Source of the DNA: Ectocarpus siliculosus | Lineage: Eukaryota > Sar > Phaeophyceae > Ectocarpales > Ectocarpaceae | Assembly (NCBI GenBank): GCA_000310025.1 | Contig: FN649736.1 | Span: 2,691,696 to 2,735,887, forward strand | Length of the DNA: 44,192 nt | Reading direction: 5' to 3' | In this document: positions 34,322 through 44,192 of the stretch, piece by piece | Layout: each line of letters begins with the position of its first letter | Position numbering within the stretch: position 1 is the stretch's first letter | The notes under the pieces: generated by a model | Database searches by the model: none | Told to the model about the DNA's origin: nothing | Seen by the model: only the letters and a program-made list of their open reading frames with translations | Position numbers and translations under genes: made by a program

Positions 34322-35335
34322 GTAATCGCCTTATGATTAGCGACATGCGCAGCCTCTCATGTTGGACATCCGACGGCTGCTGACATCTGAATGTGTTGCC
34401 GCCGCCCCCCTCCAGCTTTTCACGAAAAAGCAGGAAAAGAACTCCCGCATGCGAAACAGATGGAGCTCCGTATGGATCAAGTGCTGCCAGGGGGGGAAGC
34501 CGAGAGCGTGTCAACGTGTCGCGGATCCGAGCGCTCGCCGCAACACAAAGTCACAGAAGGTTTGTCTGCCTGAAGTACGAACCGATGTGGAGCTCCCGAT
34601 GTTGAGCTCTCGCCACCGTTGTGTCTCGGCTCCTCTTTTTAGCGCGTCGGGTGACGAGTCATCTGACAAGTCAACGGAGGAGTCGCGATGGGAAATGGAC
34701 ATTGGGCGCGCTTTGTTGTTGAACTTCATTTCTTTTTGGCGCCGATTGAACATGATCGCTGCATACATGGACTTTTCGGGACATCGTCCGCGGTTGAACG
34801 TTCTGAGCTGCTGCGCTGTAGTCCCCCTCTCTCTGCAATATGAAGCGCTCGAAAACGCGAGCGTCGACGCAAGGAGTAGTTGTGTGCCGGGTCAGGACCT
34901 TTTGTTGGTCGCACGGCGGCCGCACCTCTTCGCTGTGGTCTCCGTTGTGCGGGCGATGCTCCAACGCGTTCTTCCGGCAAATTTGTTGGCTTTTCTGTTG
35001 TTGCTTGCTTGCTGGTTGCGCACCCTCTGCGCTGTAGTTGTCGAGGAAAGCACCGCAACAAGGGACGTAGGTGAGTCCACCTCCCGTGTGTATGTGTGTG
35101 TGTGTGCGGTTTGTCTTCGTGCGTATGAAACGCATGGAACGCAAATGGCGTAACGCTAAATGGCCATCGCTCTTCGCGCGGACACACATATTTCTTCTGT
35201 ACCCTCACAACACTGTCGTGTTGTTTATACCCTGTCCGAATCCCAGGTGGGTTGCGAGTTCCACTTGGGGCTGTGGTGGGGGGCCGACATGAATACACCG
35301 CAAGTTGCAAAGGTGAGTTAAGTTGAGGGGAAGTA

Positions 35336-35441
35336 CGTCGGTACAATGGATAGATCGCGTTGGATGCGTTAATGTAGGCAGCCCAAAGCTAGACATTCTT
35401 AACAAATGATGTTCACGCGGGTTCGAATCCCAGCTCTGACG
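35336..35441 (+). other. tRNA-like segment (possible tRNA-derived SINE or tRNA relic)
   Basis: A perfect B-box GGTTCGAATCC (35,420-35,430) is followed by TCTGACG (35,435-35,441), which can pair with CGTCGGT at 35,336-35,342 like an acceptor stem (one wobble, one mismatch). A weak A-box-like ATGGATAGATCGCG follows the 5' strand. The D and anticodon arms are not convincing and the length (106 bp) is long for a tRNA, so a decayed tRNA-derived element inside the MULE is more likely than a working gene. Confidence 0.35.
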
Positions 35442-38400
35442 CTTTGGACTCAGGAGGCACCCTTGATATATTTTGCCAGCACCGCATGGCGAGGGGTCCG
35501 TCCCCGGACATCACTGCCGACTGCACCTTACCAAATCAACTGCGCGTAGCCTGAGGTATGACAGGAGCGCACCCGCTTGTTTGAACATGGAGACCTTGCG
35601 ATCATGTGCGTACTGTTGACACTGCTTCGCTTGCCTCCCGATACCGGATGCGCAGGGAAAGGTTTGCCTCGCGCATCTTACCCCCGATCCAGATTCAGCC
35701 GGAATGGAGCACGAGCGCCCACGACGCTACGAAAACGACGTGAGCGAGGAGGACATCGAGAAGGAATCCGAACTCATCCGTCTGCTACACTTCAAAAATT
35801 TGCCAACGATAGAGATCCACAAGGCTTTCGAGGACATCGGAAAGAGGCTGGGGAGAGCCGGAAAGCAAAAGGTGAGTGGGCGAGAGTGTAGTTTGCGGTA
35901 GTAAACGCTACCTAGACGGCGCGACGGGGGGGGGAGGGGGGAGTACTCATCGCCGTGCATGCCGCAGTCGTTAGACCGGTGACATGGCATCCCTACAAAG
36001 CCGGGACGGAATCATGCCGGCTTGTCACCGGACCAGTCTGTGACATCACCAAGCGCGAAGCACCGTGAGGTATTCGCCGAGTCGCATGGGGCGTGCCGCT
36101 ACATCCAGCTGGGTGTGCGGCGTGTTGGGCTAAGGATGACAGCTGCGAGTAACCCTGAATTTGTTTTCGTGCTGCACTCTTCCAGAGACAGCAGTAAGGA
36201 CAGTGTCAATACGTTGAGGGTGCTCGACCAATTCAACAGAAAGTGGTGCCACCATCCCCTTTGCGCAGAGTGAAGGTTGTCCACCCCGCACACCATGATG
36301 TACTCGACCACCATCATGTTTGCCGCTAACAAACACCAAGGCGACAAAAAGTGGCAACCTTTTTGTCGAGCTCACAAAGCCATCGGCGTGTTGCCGAGCG
36401 ACAAAAACCCACGGGAGGAACGGGGGGTAGCCCAAAAGTGGGGTGATGACGAATTATGTAACCGGCGGCATTTTCGTTGAAACCATTCTTGTTTCGTCTG
36501 CATGCTTTCGTCCGAGTACACCCTAACCGAGTTCACTGCCGGGTTGTCCATGTTTCCGTTAGGTGCGAAGCATGAGGGATGCGTTCGACGCAGAACGTAA
36601 GGCCGACAACGGAGTGTTCAACGACGCCCAGCTGTTCGTTTCGCACCTCCAGCAGAGCGAGGCTTTCATGAGGTTCAAGGCAGACGAGCAGGGCCGCATC
36701 ACGTCCATCGCCTGGGCATATCAGCAGCAGAAGTACAACGCCGTACGATACCACTCCGTCATCGTCCAGGACAACACGTTCAACACGAACATGTGAGTGT
36801 AGTGTTAGACGCTCTTTGTTCAAGTCCCTTGGCACCCCAAGTTGTGGGGGCAATTCTGTTGTCGAGAAAAGTGTCGACGGTATCTTCTTCTCCACCATCT
36901 CACGCATGCCACGTCCCTTCTCCACGATCTCATGCACGCCATGTCCATTTCTTGTGCTTGTTGTGCCACGCCTCCTCCAACCAGATACAAGTTCCATCTT
37001 GCATTGATAGTCGTGGTGGACAAGGAGAACCACAGCCAGATTGCGATGCAAGCTCTGCTGTCAGACGAGCGGTCGGAATCCTTCGAGTTCGTCTTCGAGT
37101 CGTTCAAGCAGCTCTGCGAAGGAGGAACCCCGGAGGTAAAACAAAGTATGACAAGGCAATACAGTATGCACTCGCCCATAAATGGCGCCAGTCAATGTTA
37201 GAATAAAGGAACTGAACGCGATTTAGTTGAACACGACATGATCATGCGGTGAACTTCCTCCGGTCTACTGTGCTCGAATGTTGAATAAGGTGGTCTTCAC
37301 TGACTGTGACGCAGCCGCGATGTTGGCAATCGCGAAGGTCTATCCATCGGCCCTGAACAAGTTGTGCATCTGGCACACCATGGGGAACATCCGGGAGCAT
37401 GGGGGGGGTCTTGAGAAGGGTGTCCTGGGTCAGGTTCTTCAACTTTTCAAGGCAGCGGCGTACGCGCAAACGGAGGAGGTGAGCCATCTTGGTTGGACAT
37501 TGAATCATTTTTTTCGTGGGTGATGTTCCGCACGGATCTTCCACTTGCAGGTGTAGGCCGTGTTGTCCAACGCTTGAGAGAGCTGCGATCGTAGAAGCGC
37601 GGGAATCGTCGCCGCCGCGTGCGGCTACACCCAACGGCCCGCTCTCCTTGTTTTGTCTATTTCATACGAAAGGTCCTTGGCACCTTCTTTCTCCCGGTCC
37701 ATTTTCTTTCATCCCGTCGCGTGCTCCGTTACTTGTCACTCTCGCAGTATTTCCTGCAATGTAAAGGGGCGCTCCTCGACCTCTTGCCCCCGGAGAGCAA
37801 GATGTACGAGTACATGGAGAAGAACATCTTCGGCACAGGGTAAGCACCGACTAGAATGACAGCCGATGCTAAGTAGGCCACGGACGCGTGACGTCTTGCT
37901 CCTCCTCCGTCGACGATGCCTTTCTCCTGTTTATTCTGTTTGAAGGTTCCGTCAGTTGGTGACGTCGTCCGTCTCGTGCCCACTAATTTTGAGCCGTCCC
38001 GTAACGTGTGACAGGCGGGCTGGCAAATGGGCGTCGTACGTCCACCCTGGGCTGCACACTCTCGGCATTGCCTCCACGCAGCGTGTTGAGTCGATGAATG
38101 CTGCGGTGAAGAAGCTGGTGACCAGGAAGGGCGACATGGTCGACCTCGGCCGAGCGCTCCTAGGCAAGGTTCAGGATGACATCAACAGGACCCAAAGGTG
38201 GGCGTCCGGTTGTGACATTTGCGTGTACATATTTTGCGACACCAGCTGAGGCAACCCATGGTCCAGTGACCTCGACGCATTGCGTGGTTGAGTTCTGGCA
38301 ACCTGTTCAGAAGGAAGGTGGTAGCATTTGAAGGTGGTAGCATTTGAATTTTTGTGCGTGTCTCGTAGGTCGCCTCTCGACAACAAAGAGCAATTGACCA

Positions 38401-39860
38401 ACCACGCGGAAGCACGCCCGTTGCATGTGGATGAGGTCAACTCAACGTTCGCGAGGTGGTATGTCGTCGGTAGTGCGTATGCACGACGGACTCGAGGCTT
38501 CCCAGGCGGCCCACACCAGAGATCCTTTGCAATGACGGGGACAAAACCCAACCAGAGTAACAATACATTAATAGTCGCCGGCATTTCTACATCATGTTGT
38601 GTGGTGGCGCGTTTGGTTGACAAGTTTAGTGCTCTGCTCGTTGTGCCCCGTGCTTGCTAGACGAAACCTGGGAGGAACGGTCGCCCGAGTGGCTGTGCAG
38701 GGACACTCGTATGTGGAAAGCTTCAGGACCAAGCACCTGCGAACGTTCAACTTCGTCCTGAACGCAGTGAAGTACGAGCAGTGCAGCCAGCACGCCACGG
38801 AGGTTAGTTGTGGCGGCCTTCGCTTGCGGCGATGGACGGACCCAGATTTTTTCTCCCCCATTACACCTAACCGTACCCCCCTCAGATGCGGTGCCTGACC
38901 AAGGAAAGTCACAGCGACGCGGCCATGAGTTGTGTCTTTTCCCCCCATTTCCTTCACTCGCCAACCCGACTTCTGCGTGCCCGCTTGTATAGCACAAGGT
39001 TATGTAATGGAGTTGTACTTGCCTTCGAGTTGTGGAAGGCGATCAGTCTTTGTGGGCAGCACCAACGACGCTGCTGGTATTCATGTCAATGCCGAACCTG
39101 ACTTCCCTCCCGAACCCCCCCCCCCCCCTGTCGCACACCGCCCTTACCCATGGGCATGCCGTGTTGGCAGGACACTGAAGCACAGATCCTCGGGGCTCTC
39201 AGTTACGAGGCGATACCTGTCGTGCGTGACGAAGAGGCGGCGCGGAGACTGTTCGAGGAGTTGGTGGCAGACCCGACGAAGGCGAACCTCACGTACGACA
39301 CCGGCTCCGGAGAGTTGGTGGACCCTTCAATACCGACGTCCGAAGCCGCTGGTGTCTCCATGGTGTCCCGCACATCCGTGCCTCACTTCGCGGAGTTACT
39401 TCGTGACCAGAACGTCCACACGGTGGTGCGCATCACACCGATGTCTACGGCGTCCGAGTGCGGTCACCTCGTCGCCCTTGGACCGGACGGCTTCTTCCTC
39501 TGCACGTGCCTGCGGCAGCTCGTCTACGGGCTACTTTGCCCGCACGCCATCAAGGCCTTGTGGTACCAGCGTGCCTCCCAATTCAACGGAGCAACCATTT
39601 CACCAAGGTGGCGTGACAGTGAGACGCCATGGACGATGGCAGCGCTGGCCGCTAAGCCTGCCAAGCTATCGACCGGAGCTGCGGGGCTGACGGGACCTGC
39701 GGGGCCTACCGGACAGATGCCGCCCGTCGACACCAGTCCGATCGTGTCGTCCCACTCCGGACCCAACTTGTCGGCCTACGCGTACGCCAACGGCGTCGCC
39801 TTAGGGAAGGAGCTGGGTGGTATGTTCAAAGAGGTCCCGTCTGTGGCGAGCATCCAACGC

Positions 39861-39882
39861 TTGATGGAGTCTTGATGGAGTC
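39861..39882 (+). repeat. 11-bp tandem duplication in the transposase gene
   Basis: TTGATGGAGTC occurs twice back to back (39,861-39,871 and 39,872-39,882). The second copy shifts the frame and causes the stop at 39,873-39,875. With a single copy the two long frames on either side form one. Confidence 0.9.
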
Positions 39883-41594
39883 CATGAAGCTTCACGCCAA
39901 GCAACAAATCGAGGTGGAGAAGCGGTCGTTACGAGACGAGTCAACGAGCCGGGTGTTCACGGGAACTCTCCCCCGGCCCACCCCTGCCCTGCCGCAGGGA
40001 GACGCCGGGGACCCTGGTCGGGGGGGGCGCGGCCGGGGGGGAAAGGGGTCTACCGGAAGAGGACGGGCAGGGGAAAAGGGTGACCCTGGAAGCAGCAGCC
40101 AGGGAAGCGGTGGCGGTGGAAACGGCGGCCGGCGAAGCGGTGGCAGGGGCGGAGGGACAGGCCACGGGCGCGCAGGGGGGGGCGTAAACTCTGCTGGTTT
40201 CGCTACGGGTTCGCCGAGCGGTACCACGGGGGTTCGCCGAGCGTCCCACCCTCCGGCAGGATCGGACACCACCAGCGCCGCGCCTATCGGCTTCCAGGCG
40301 GCACCCGTCAACGGGGCGCACACGTCCGAGGGCTTGGCGTTGCCGTTTCGTGCCCTGGACAACGTGGACGTTTCTCGTCGCGGGGGGGGGCAGGCTTCGC
40401 CACCGTTCCAGACGACCGCCCATCTTGTTCAGTTGGGGCGTCTGCAACCACCGCCCCGTAAGAAGCAAACGGGGCCCAGCAAACGACACAAAAGTAGTAG
40501 TGCGCCGTAGTGGAGGAGACCGTTTACCTGTAGGACACGTCAGGAAAATGTAAAGCGTGTTGCCGATGCCTTACTCGGCGTTGCATTCGCTTTGTTACCG
40601 TTGGCGCGTGTTGGTTTGCGCGCGCGTGTGGATGTGTGTTGCGTGTGTTGGGGGGTCTGCCAACAGCATCTGTTGTGTCGGATTGGTATTATTTCCTTCG
40701 GTAGCCGGCCCGCCGCAGCAAGGAGAAGGGGGATTCGCTTGGAAAACCATTGCCGGTTGGCAGGGGTGGAGGGGCAAGAGTCTCTCGACCCCGCGGAGTC
40801 TTCGTTCTTCCCCGTGTCCGATATGTTTTGAGTTTTTTTTTGCGCGTTGGATGAGAGTACCGCTGGTCCCTTTATCATGACCACTCATTGGAATTAAGTT
40901 GCAGCCTTGATTCGGCGTCGTGATGGTGTATCTTCTTTGCCCGTTGACATTTTATGCGGTTTCCCTAGAGCTCTCCGGTTTTGAAAGTACTCGCGTGTTC
41001 AAGTTGGCAGTTGTCATGATGCTCCAAGAATCATATGATACAAACCAACTTTTCTTCTCTACGTCGACCGTCCGCACAACACGGAGGCAGCAGCTGCACG
41101 GACCACCACAAAAACCGCGACCATTTGGGATGACATCCGCGCCGCACCACCACGCTCTCCCCCCTAAAACACACTAAGACACGTCCTCGACTACCGTATA
41201 CGACACAAGATGACACCCCCTGGACCGATTTTCAAAGCTCGACTACGCCACGACGAAGAAGATGCATAAACGAAACGATACACTTTCGGAGAGCTCTCGA
41301 CCAGACAGCTTCAACGCCCCCGTTTTCGGCGCTGCGACTCTTTCTGCTGTTGATAAATCGAGCTTTCAAAATCGGTCGAGGGGGTGTGTTATCTTGTGTC
41401 GTATACGGTACACTAGCACTGGCAAATCAATGTACCTCGATTACACTGCAACATTTCCAAACTACGTCGTCCACATCATCCATGTCCATGTGGGGTGTCT
41501 GCTGCTGTTTTACGTGCGCGGCTACTGCTGCCATAGGTCTCAAGCGGATGCAGCCGTTGTTGCTGCGGCGGTGTGACCCGTTCAATTCAAATGA

Positions 41595-41678
41595 GGCGTT
41601 GTAGGGTGTGGTTCTGGGAGGCGTTTTCCAGCTGGAGAACCTTTTTATCTCGCCAGCTTTGGCGTATGCACGACCGGC
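41595..41678. repeat. MULE right terminal inverted repeat
   Basis: Reverse complement of 34,238-34,321 over 84 bp with one mismatch, ending GCACGACCGGC. It is followed directly by the GTGTGACACAG duplication (41,679-41,689). Confidence 0.92.
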
Positions 41679-41811
41679 GTGTGACACAGGTTGAACGCGT
41701 CAGAATTTGCGGAACCCCCCCTACCCCCGTTATGTTCTCATGCGTGGGCCCCCGGGCCTCCTCCAGCGCAAGTGACCACCACGTTGTTGCTGGGCTAGTA
41801 AGCCGGAGACC

Positions 41812-43282
41812 ATGGCGTTGCGCACGATAGGAGCTGCCACGCGGGCCCTTGCATCACGGCGACCATGTACCGTTCGAGCACCGGCCACCGTTAGCGCGGA
41901 GAGGAACGTACACCGCACTGTTTCGGCTCGTGACGAAGTGCACCAACTGGGACAGGTGTGCAAAAAGTGGGAGCTCGCTCCTTGTCCTCGCCGTCTCTGT
42001 CCGCTATGTATTGCTGTGTGTGTGTGTTTGCCTCCGTGCTTGAAGACCCCCGGCCGCACTTGTTCCTCTGGGACATCTATTCACCAGGTCCTTCTGCGGG
42101 GAGTGCATGCATGCAGACCTGTGTGTTCTTGTTGGCGGGGACAGCGTGCTGTGTCTCCAATTGCAATGCCTCACGGATTGTGGTACAGTTCCTCACCCAG
42201 GTGTAGCGCATCAGAGAGCTCCTTCGAGGGTGCGCGCGAGGGTGCAACACAGCACTGTGGTTGGGCGTCGAAATTGGCGGCAATGTGCATAGCAGAGAGT
42301 ATTTTCGGGGTTTATTTTGTTTTGCATTGTTTCCTGTCCTTGTTTTTACTGCAGCAGCGTCTGCACGAGGGGCGAATGGAAGCTCGATCCCCGCCGGCGT
42401 GTGTGTGTGTGTGTCTGTTCTCCGACGTACATGCACGTCTGCGTGCATTCTGTGTGCATTCATGTACTGCTGCTGTAAGCACAGCAGATGGTGTACAGCA
42501 TTACCTTACCCCCACGGCGCTTCATTGTGCCGTGGCAACGAAGCACACAGAGGTGGTGTCGCGCTTTTGAGCCCTTGCCGGCGACTCTGCTGCGACTTGC
42601 AGTGCGATGTCTAGCCAGAAGAACCCGAATTGTGAGCGTTGGGTACATGCATCTAGATTATGGCGGCGCTCATTGTTATCTTACACGCACAGCAGTCGTC
42701 GAAGAAAACCGTATTTATACCTAAAAGCCGTGCACAGCAGTACTGCTCGCCTCACATGGGATACCAGAATATTGCACACCAGGACCATGGCGAGCATGGT
42801 GGGAGATGGGATAATCAAGTAGATTTTGTCGTCGGTGTATCAGCGTCAACCAGGTCTAGACAAGAACACGTTTCGTTGTCCGGGCGTCTTCCCCCGACCC
42901 GACCTAGGACAACATGACAGCACACCAGAACCATAAACTTTGCAGACGATTCGGAGGGCGAGGAATCTACCAGGTTACCGGTTGTTCACATCTGCGTTAA
43001 GCGAAATCGCCTGCATCAAAAAAGCAGTGCTGACGTTTGGCCATCCAGGCAGGCCTTCGAACCACAACGTTCCTAACGAACGAGAGGCCGACCCCCCCAC
43101 CCCCCCACCCCCTACGACACCACACGACACAACAGCACAAGGACACCCCGGACAACAACGAGACGACGTTCTTCGACTTCACGGACGAGAACTACGCCAG
43201 AGTGGAGAAGATCATGGCCAAGTACCCGGCCAACTACCGACAGGCATCGATCATCCCGCTGCTCGACCTGGCGCAGAGGCAG
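41812..43282 (+). CDS. NDUFV2: Complex I 24-kDa subunit (NuoE/NDUFV2), 5' part only
   Basis: The ATG at 41,812 opens an Arg/Ala-rich, acid-free stretch (about 25 residues, RTIGAATRALASRR) typical of a mitochondrial presequence; exon 1 may end at 41,955 with donor GTGTGC. The diagnostic exon is 43,136-43,282: DTPDNNETTFFDFT, then ENYARVEKIMAKYPANYRQ and ASIIPLLDLAQRQ, the conserved N-terminal helices of the 24-kDa subunit. It ends at AG|GCAAGA, a GC-type donor. The cysteines that bind the 2Fe-2S cluster lie further downstream in this family and are not in readable sequence. The protein sits in the matrix arm of respiratory complex I and helps pass electrons from NADH. An extra small exon between the two cannot be excluded. 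The MULE ends 134 bp before the ATG. Confidence 0.75.
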
Positions 43283-43684
43283 GCAAGAGGAAAGAGACAC
43301 AGGACTGCATGAAGTGGATACGCCGGTAGTTTTTTATTAATACTATTCCTATGAGACGGTTGTCTCCAGGTTCGCGTGTGAGCAAGTTCCCTTTGGGATG
43401 TGTGGTGTGGATAAACACCAGTTCAACCTCTGGTGGAGAGGCTGACGAGGACGGATAGTTGTGTTATGAGTCAAGGGGGGGAGCAACCTTGTGTTGAAGC
43501 AAGGTTCAGCATCCATCCTACACTGACTCTATCTGTGGCAACACCCCTAAGGTAGATCTCCGACAGGTCATCTGACGTCACAATCTACTACAGTCTGAGG
43601 TGGCATTCACAGCAACCTAGTTATTTTCTAGCACCGAGCAGACCTACAACGCGGGGAATCTGAGTACTGTAACAGGTTGCGGTT
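43283..43684 (+). other. Intron sequence after the NuoE exon
   Basis: Readable sequence after the GC donor. I find no further NuoE-type exon here; the next conserved block of the family is not seen before the sequence becomes unreadable. Confidence 0.5.
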
Positions 43685-44192
43685 GGGGGGGGGGGGGGGG
43701 GGGGGGGGGGGGAACCCCTTTCCCCCTCTTGAAAAAAACCCCCCTTTCCAATTAAAAAAAAAAAAAATTTTTCAAACTTTTTTTTTTTTTTAAAAAAACC
43801 CCCCCAATTTTTCTTTAAAATCAAAAACCCCCCCCCCCCTTTTTAAAAATTAAAAAACCCCCCCCCCCTTTTAAACCCCTTTTTTTTTTTTCCCCCCCCC
43901 CCCCCCCCCCCCCCCCCTTTCCCCCCCCCAAAAAAAAAAAAACCCCTTCCCGGCCCCTTCCCTCCCCCCTTTTTTTTTTTTTCTTCCCTTTTCACCCCCG
44001 GGCCTTCCTCCCCCTCCCCCCCCTGAAAAAAACCCCCAAAAACCTGGGCCACCCCAAAAAAAAATTTTACAAAAGGCCCCCCTTTTCACCCTTTTTCAAC
44101 CCCCAAAAACGGGGAAAAAATTTTACCCACTCCTCCCCCAAAACCCCCCCATTTTTTTCCCCTCCCAAAAAACACAAAAAAAACCCCTAGAA
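43685..44192. other. Low-quality homopolymer sequence at the contig end
   Basis: A long G run (about 43,685-43,712) is followed by 480 bases made almost wholly of runs of C, A and T. It has the same look as 31,157-31,568, which is demonstrably a degraded copy of real sequence. It should not be annotated; the true downstream part of the complex I gene is probably hidden under it. Confidence 0.85.

Larger units (their letters stand above)
35247..40510 (+). pseudogene. MULE transposase with SWIM zinc finger, frame broken near the C-terminus
   Basis: Exons joined by GT-AG sites in phase: 35,247-35,312; 35,656-35,871; 36,563-36,792; 36,985-37,135; 37,290-37,478; 37,748-37,839; 38,015-38,197; 38,369-38,455; 38,661-38,802; a less certain piece from 38,886; and 39,171 onward. 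The first exons resemble the FAR1/WRKY-like zinc-binding N-terminus of MULEs (CEFHLGLWW, then CLAHL). The DDE core has D in VQDNTFNTN, D in VVFTDCD with CIWH after it, and E in STQRVESMN. The SWIM finger CTC...CPH lies near 39,500-39,545 (CTCLRQLVYGLLCPHAIKAL). A perfect 11-bp tandem duplication at 39,861-39,882 creates a stop, after which the original frame continues as a collagen/RGG-like Gly-rich tail to 40,510. Exons before 35,247 are not resolved. It would cut and paste the element. Confidence 0.82.
34237..41678 (+). mobile_element. Mutator-like (MULE) DNA transposon with SWIM-type transposase
   Basis: The 7.4-kb element is bounded by 84-bp terminal inverted repeats and an 11-bp target duplication, and carries one intron-rich transposase gene on the plus strand. 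Between the left terminus and the first confident transposase exon lie an open frame of 264 codons (34,359-35,153) without recognised domains and a tRNA-like segment at 35,336-35,441. About 1.1 kb of sequence without recognised genes follows the transposase. The near-identity of the terminal repeats suggests recent activity, although this copy's transposase frame is broken near its C-terminal end. Confidence 0.85.

Noticed and set aside
34359-35153. 264-codon plus-strand frame inside the MULE as a passenger gene
   Set aside because: No recognisable domain, and an equally long minus-strand frame overlaps it; its 3' splice phase does not fit the next transposase exon, so it is only mentioned within the element.
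43621-44089. Gly/Lys/Phe-rich minus-strand frames at the right end
   Set aside because: They come from unreadable homopolymer sequence.

Overview
This is a eukaryotic nuclear window. Genes are split by many introns of a few hundred bases to 1.9 kb, repeats are dense, and there is a 100-N scaffold gap. A Zn(II)2Cys6 regulator of a type seen in photosynthetic stramenopiles, the intron richness and the GC-rich coding sequence together suggest a brown alga (Ectocarpus-like) assembled from Sanger-type reads. The organism is an inference; no marker gene proves it.

Layout. 1-3,290: repeat-rich, without convincing cellular genes. It holds an inverted-repeat-rich motif at the left edge, two arrays of a ~70-bp tandem repeat, and between them a candidate minus-strand LTR with a polypurine tract. 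3,292-13,641: a minus-strand Ty3/gypsy pol remnant (RT, RNase H, integrase, chromodomain-like end) split by a complete plus-strand Ty1/copia element. The copia element is 4,094-10,897, with 191-bp LTRs and a 5-bp target duplication, TAGGG. 14,667-22,352: a many-exon Zn(II)2Cys6 transcription-factor-like gene (+). 25,280-28,773: a four-exon DsbA/FrnE-type thiol oxidoreductase gene (+), whose 1.9-kb first intron carries a 190-bp MITE. 29,781-32,418: a four-exon dithiol glutaredoxin gene (-), convergent with the DsbA gene and with the assembly gap in its first intron. 34,237-41,678: a ~7.4-kb Mutator-like (MULE) DNA transposon with 84-bp terminal inverted repeats, an 11-bp target duplication and an intron-rich transposase with a SWIM zinc finger. 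41,812 to the end: the 5' part of the gene for the 24-kDa (NuoE/NDUFV2) subunit of mitochondrial complex I, then unreadable homopolymer-like sequence.

The most informative points are these. The gypsy element is cut in frame by the copia element, so the order of insertion is certain. The MULE landed about 130 bp upstream of the complex I start codon. The transposase frame is broken by a perfect 11-bp tandem duplication. The Zn(II)2Cys6 cluster is split by an intron between its third- and second-last cysteines. The sequence either side of the N gap is the same locus read twice, once badly, so the gap is not real.

The cellular genes do not form one pathway. The DsbA-like and glutaredoxin genes are both thioredoxin-fold redox proteins lying tail to tail. 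I found no convincing new defence, biosynthetic or regulatory system. Exon boundaries were inferred by eye from GT-AG sites, phase and family resemblance, and no database search was run.
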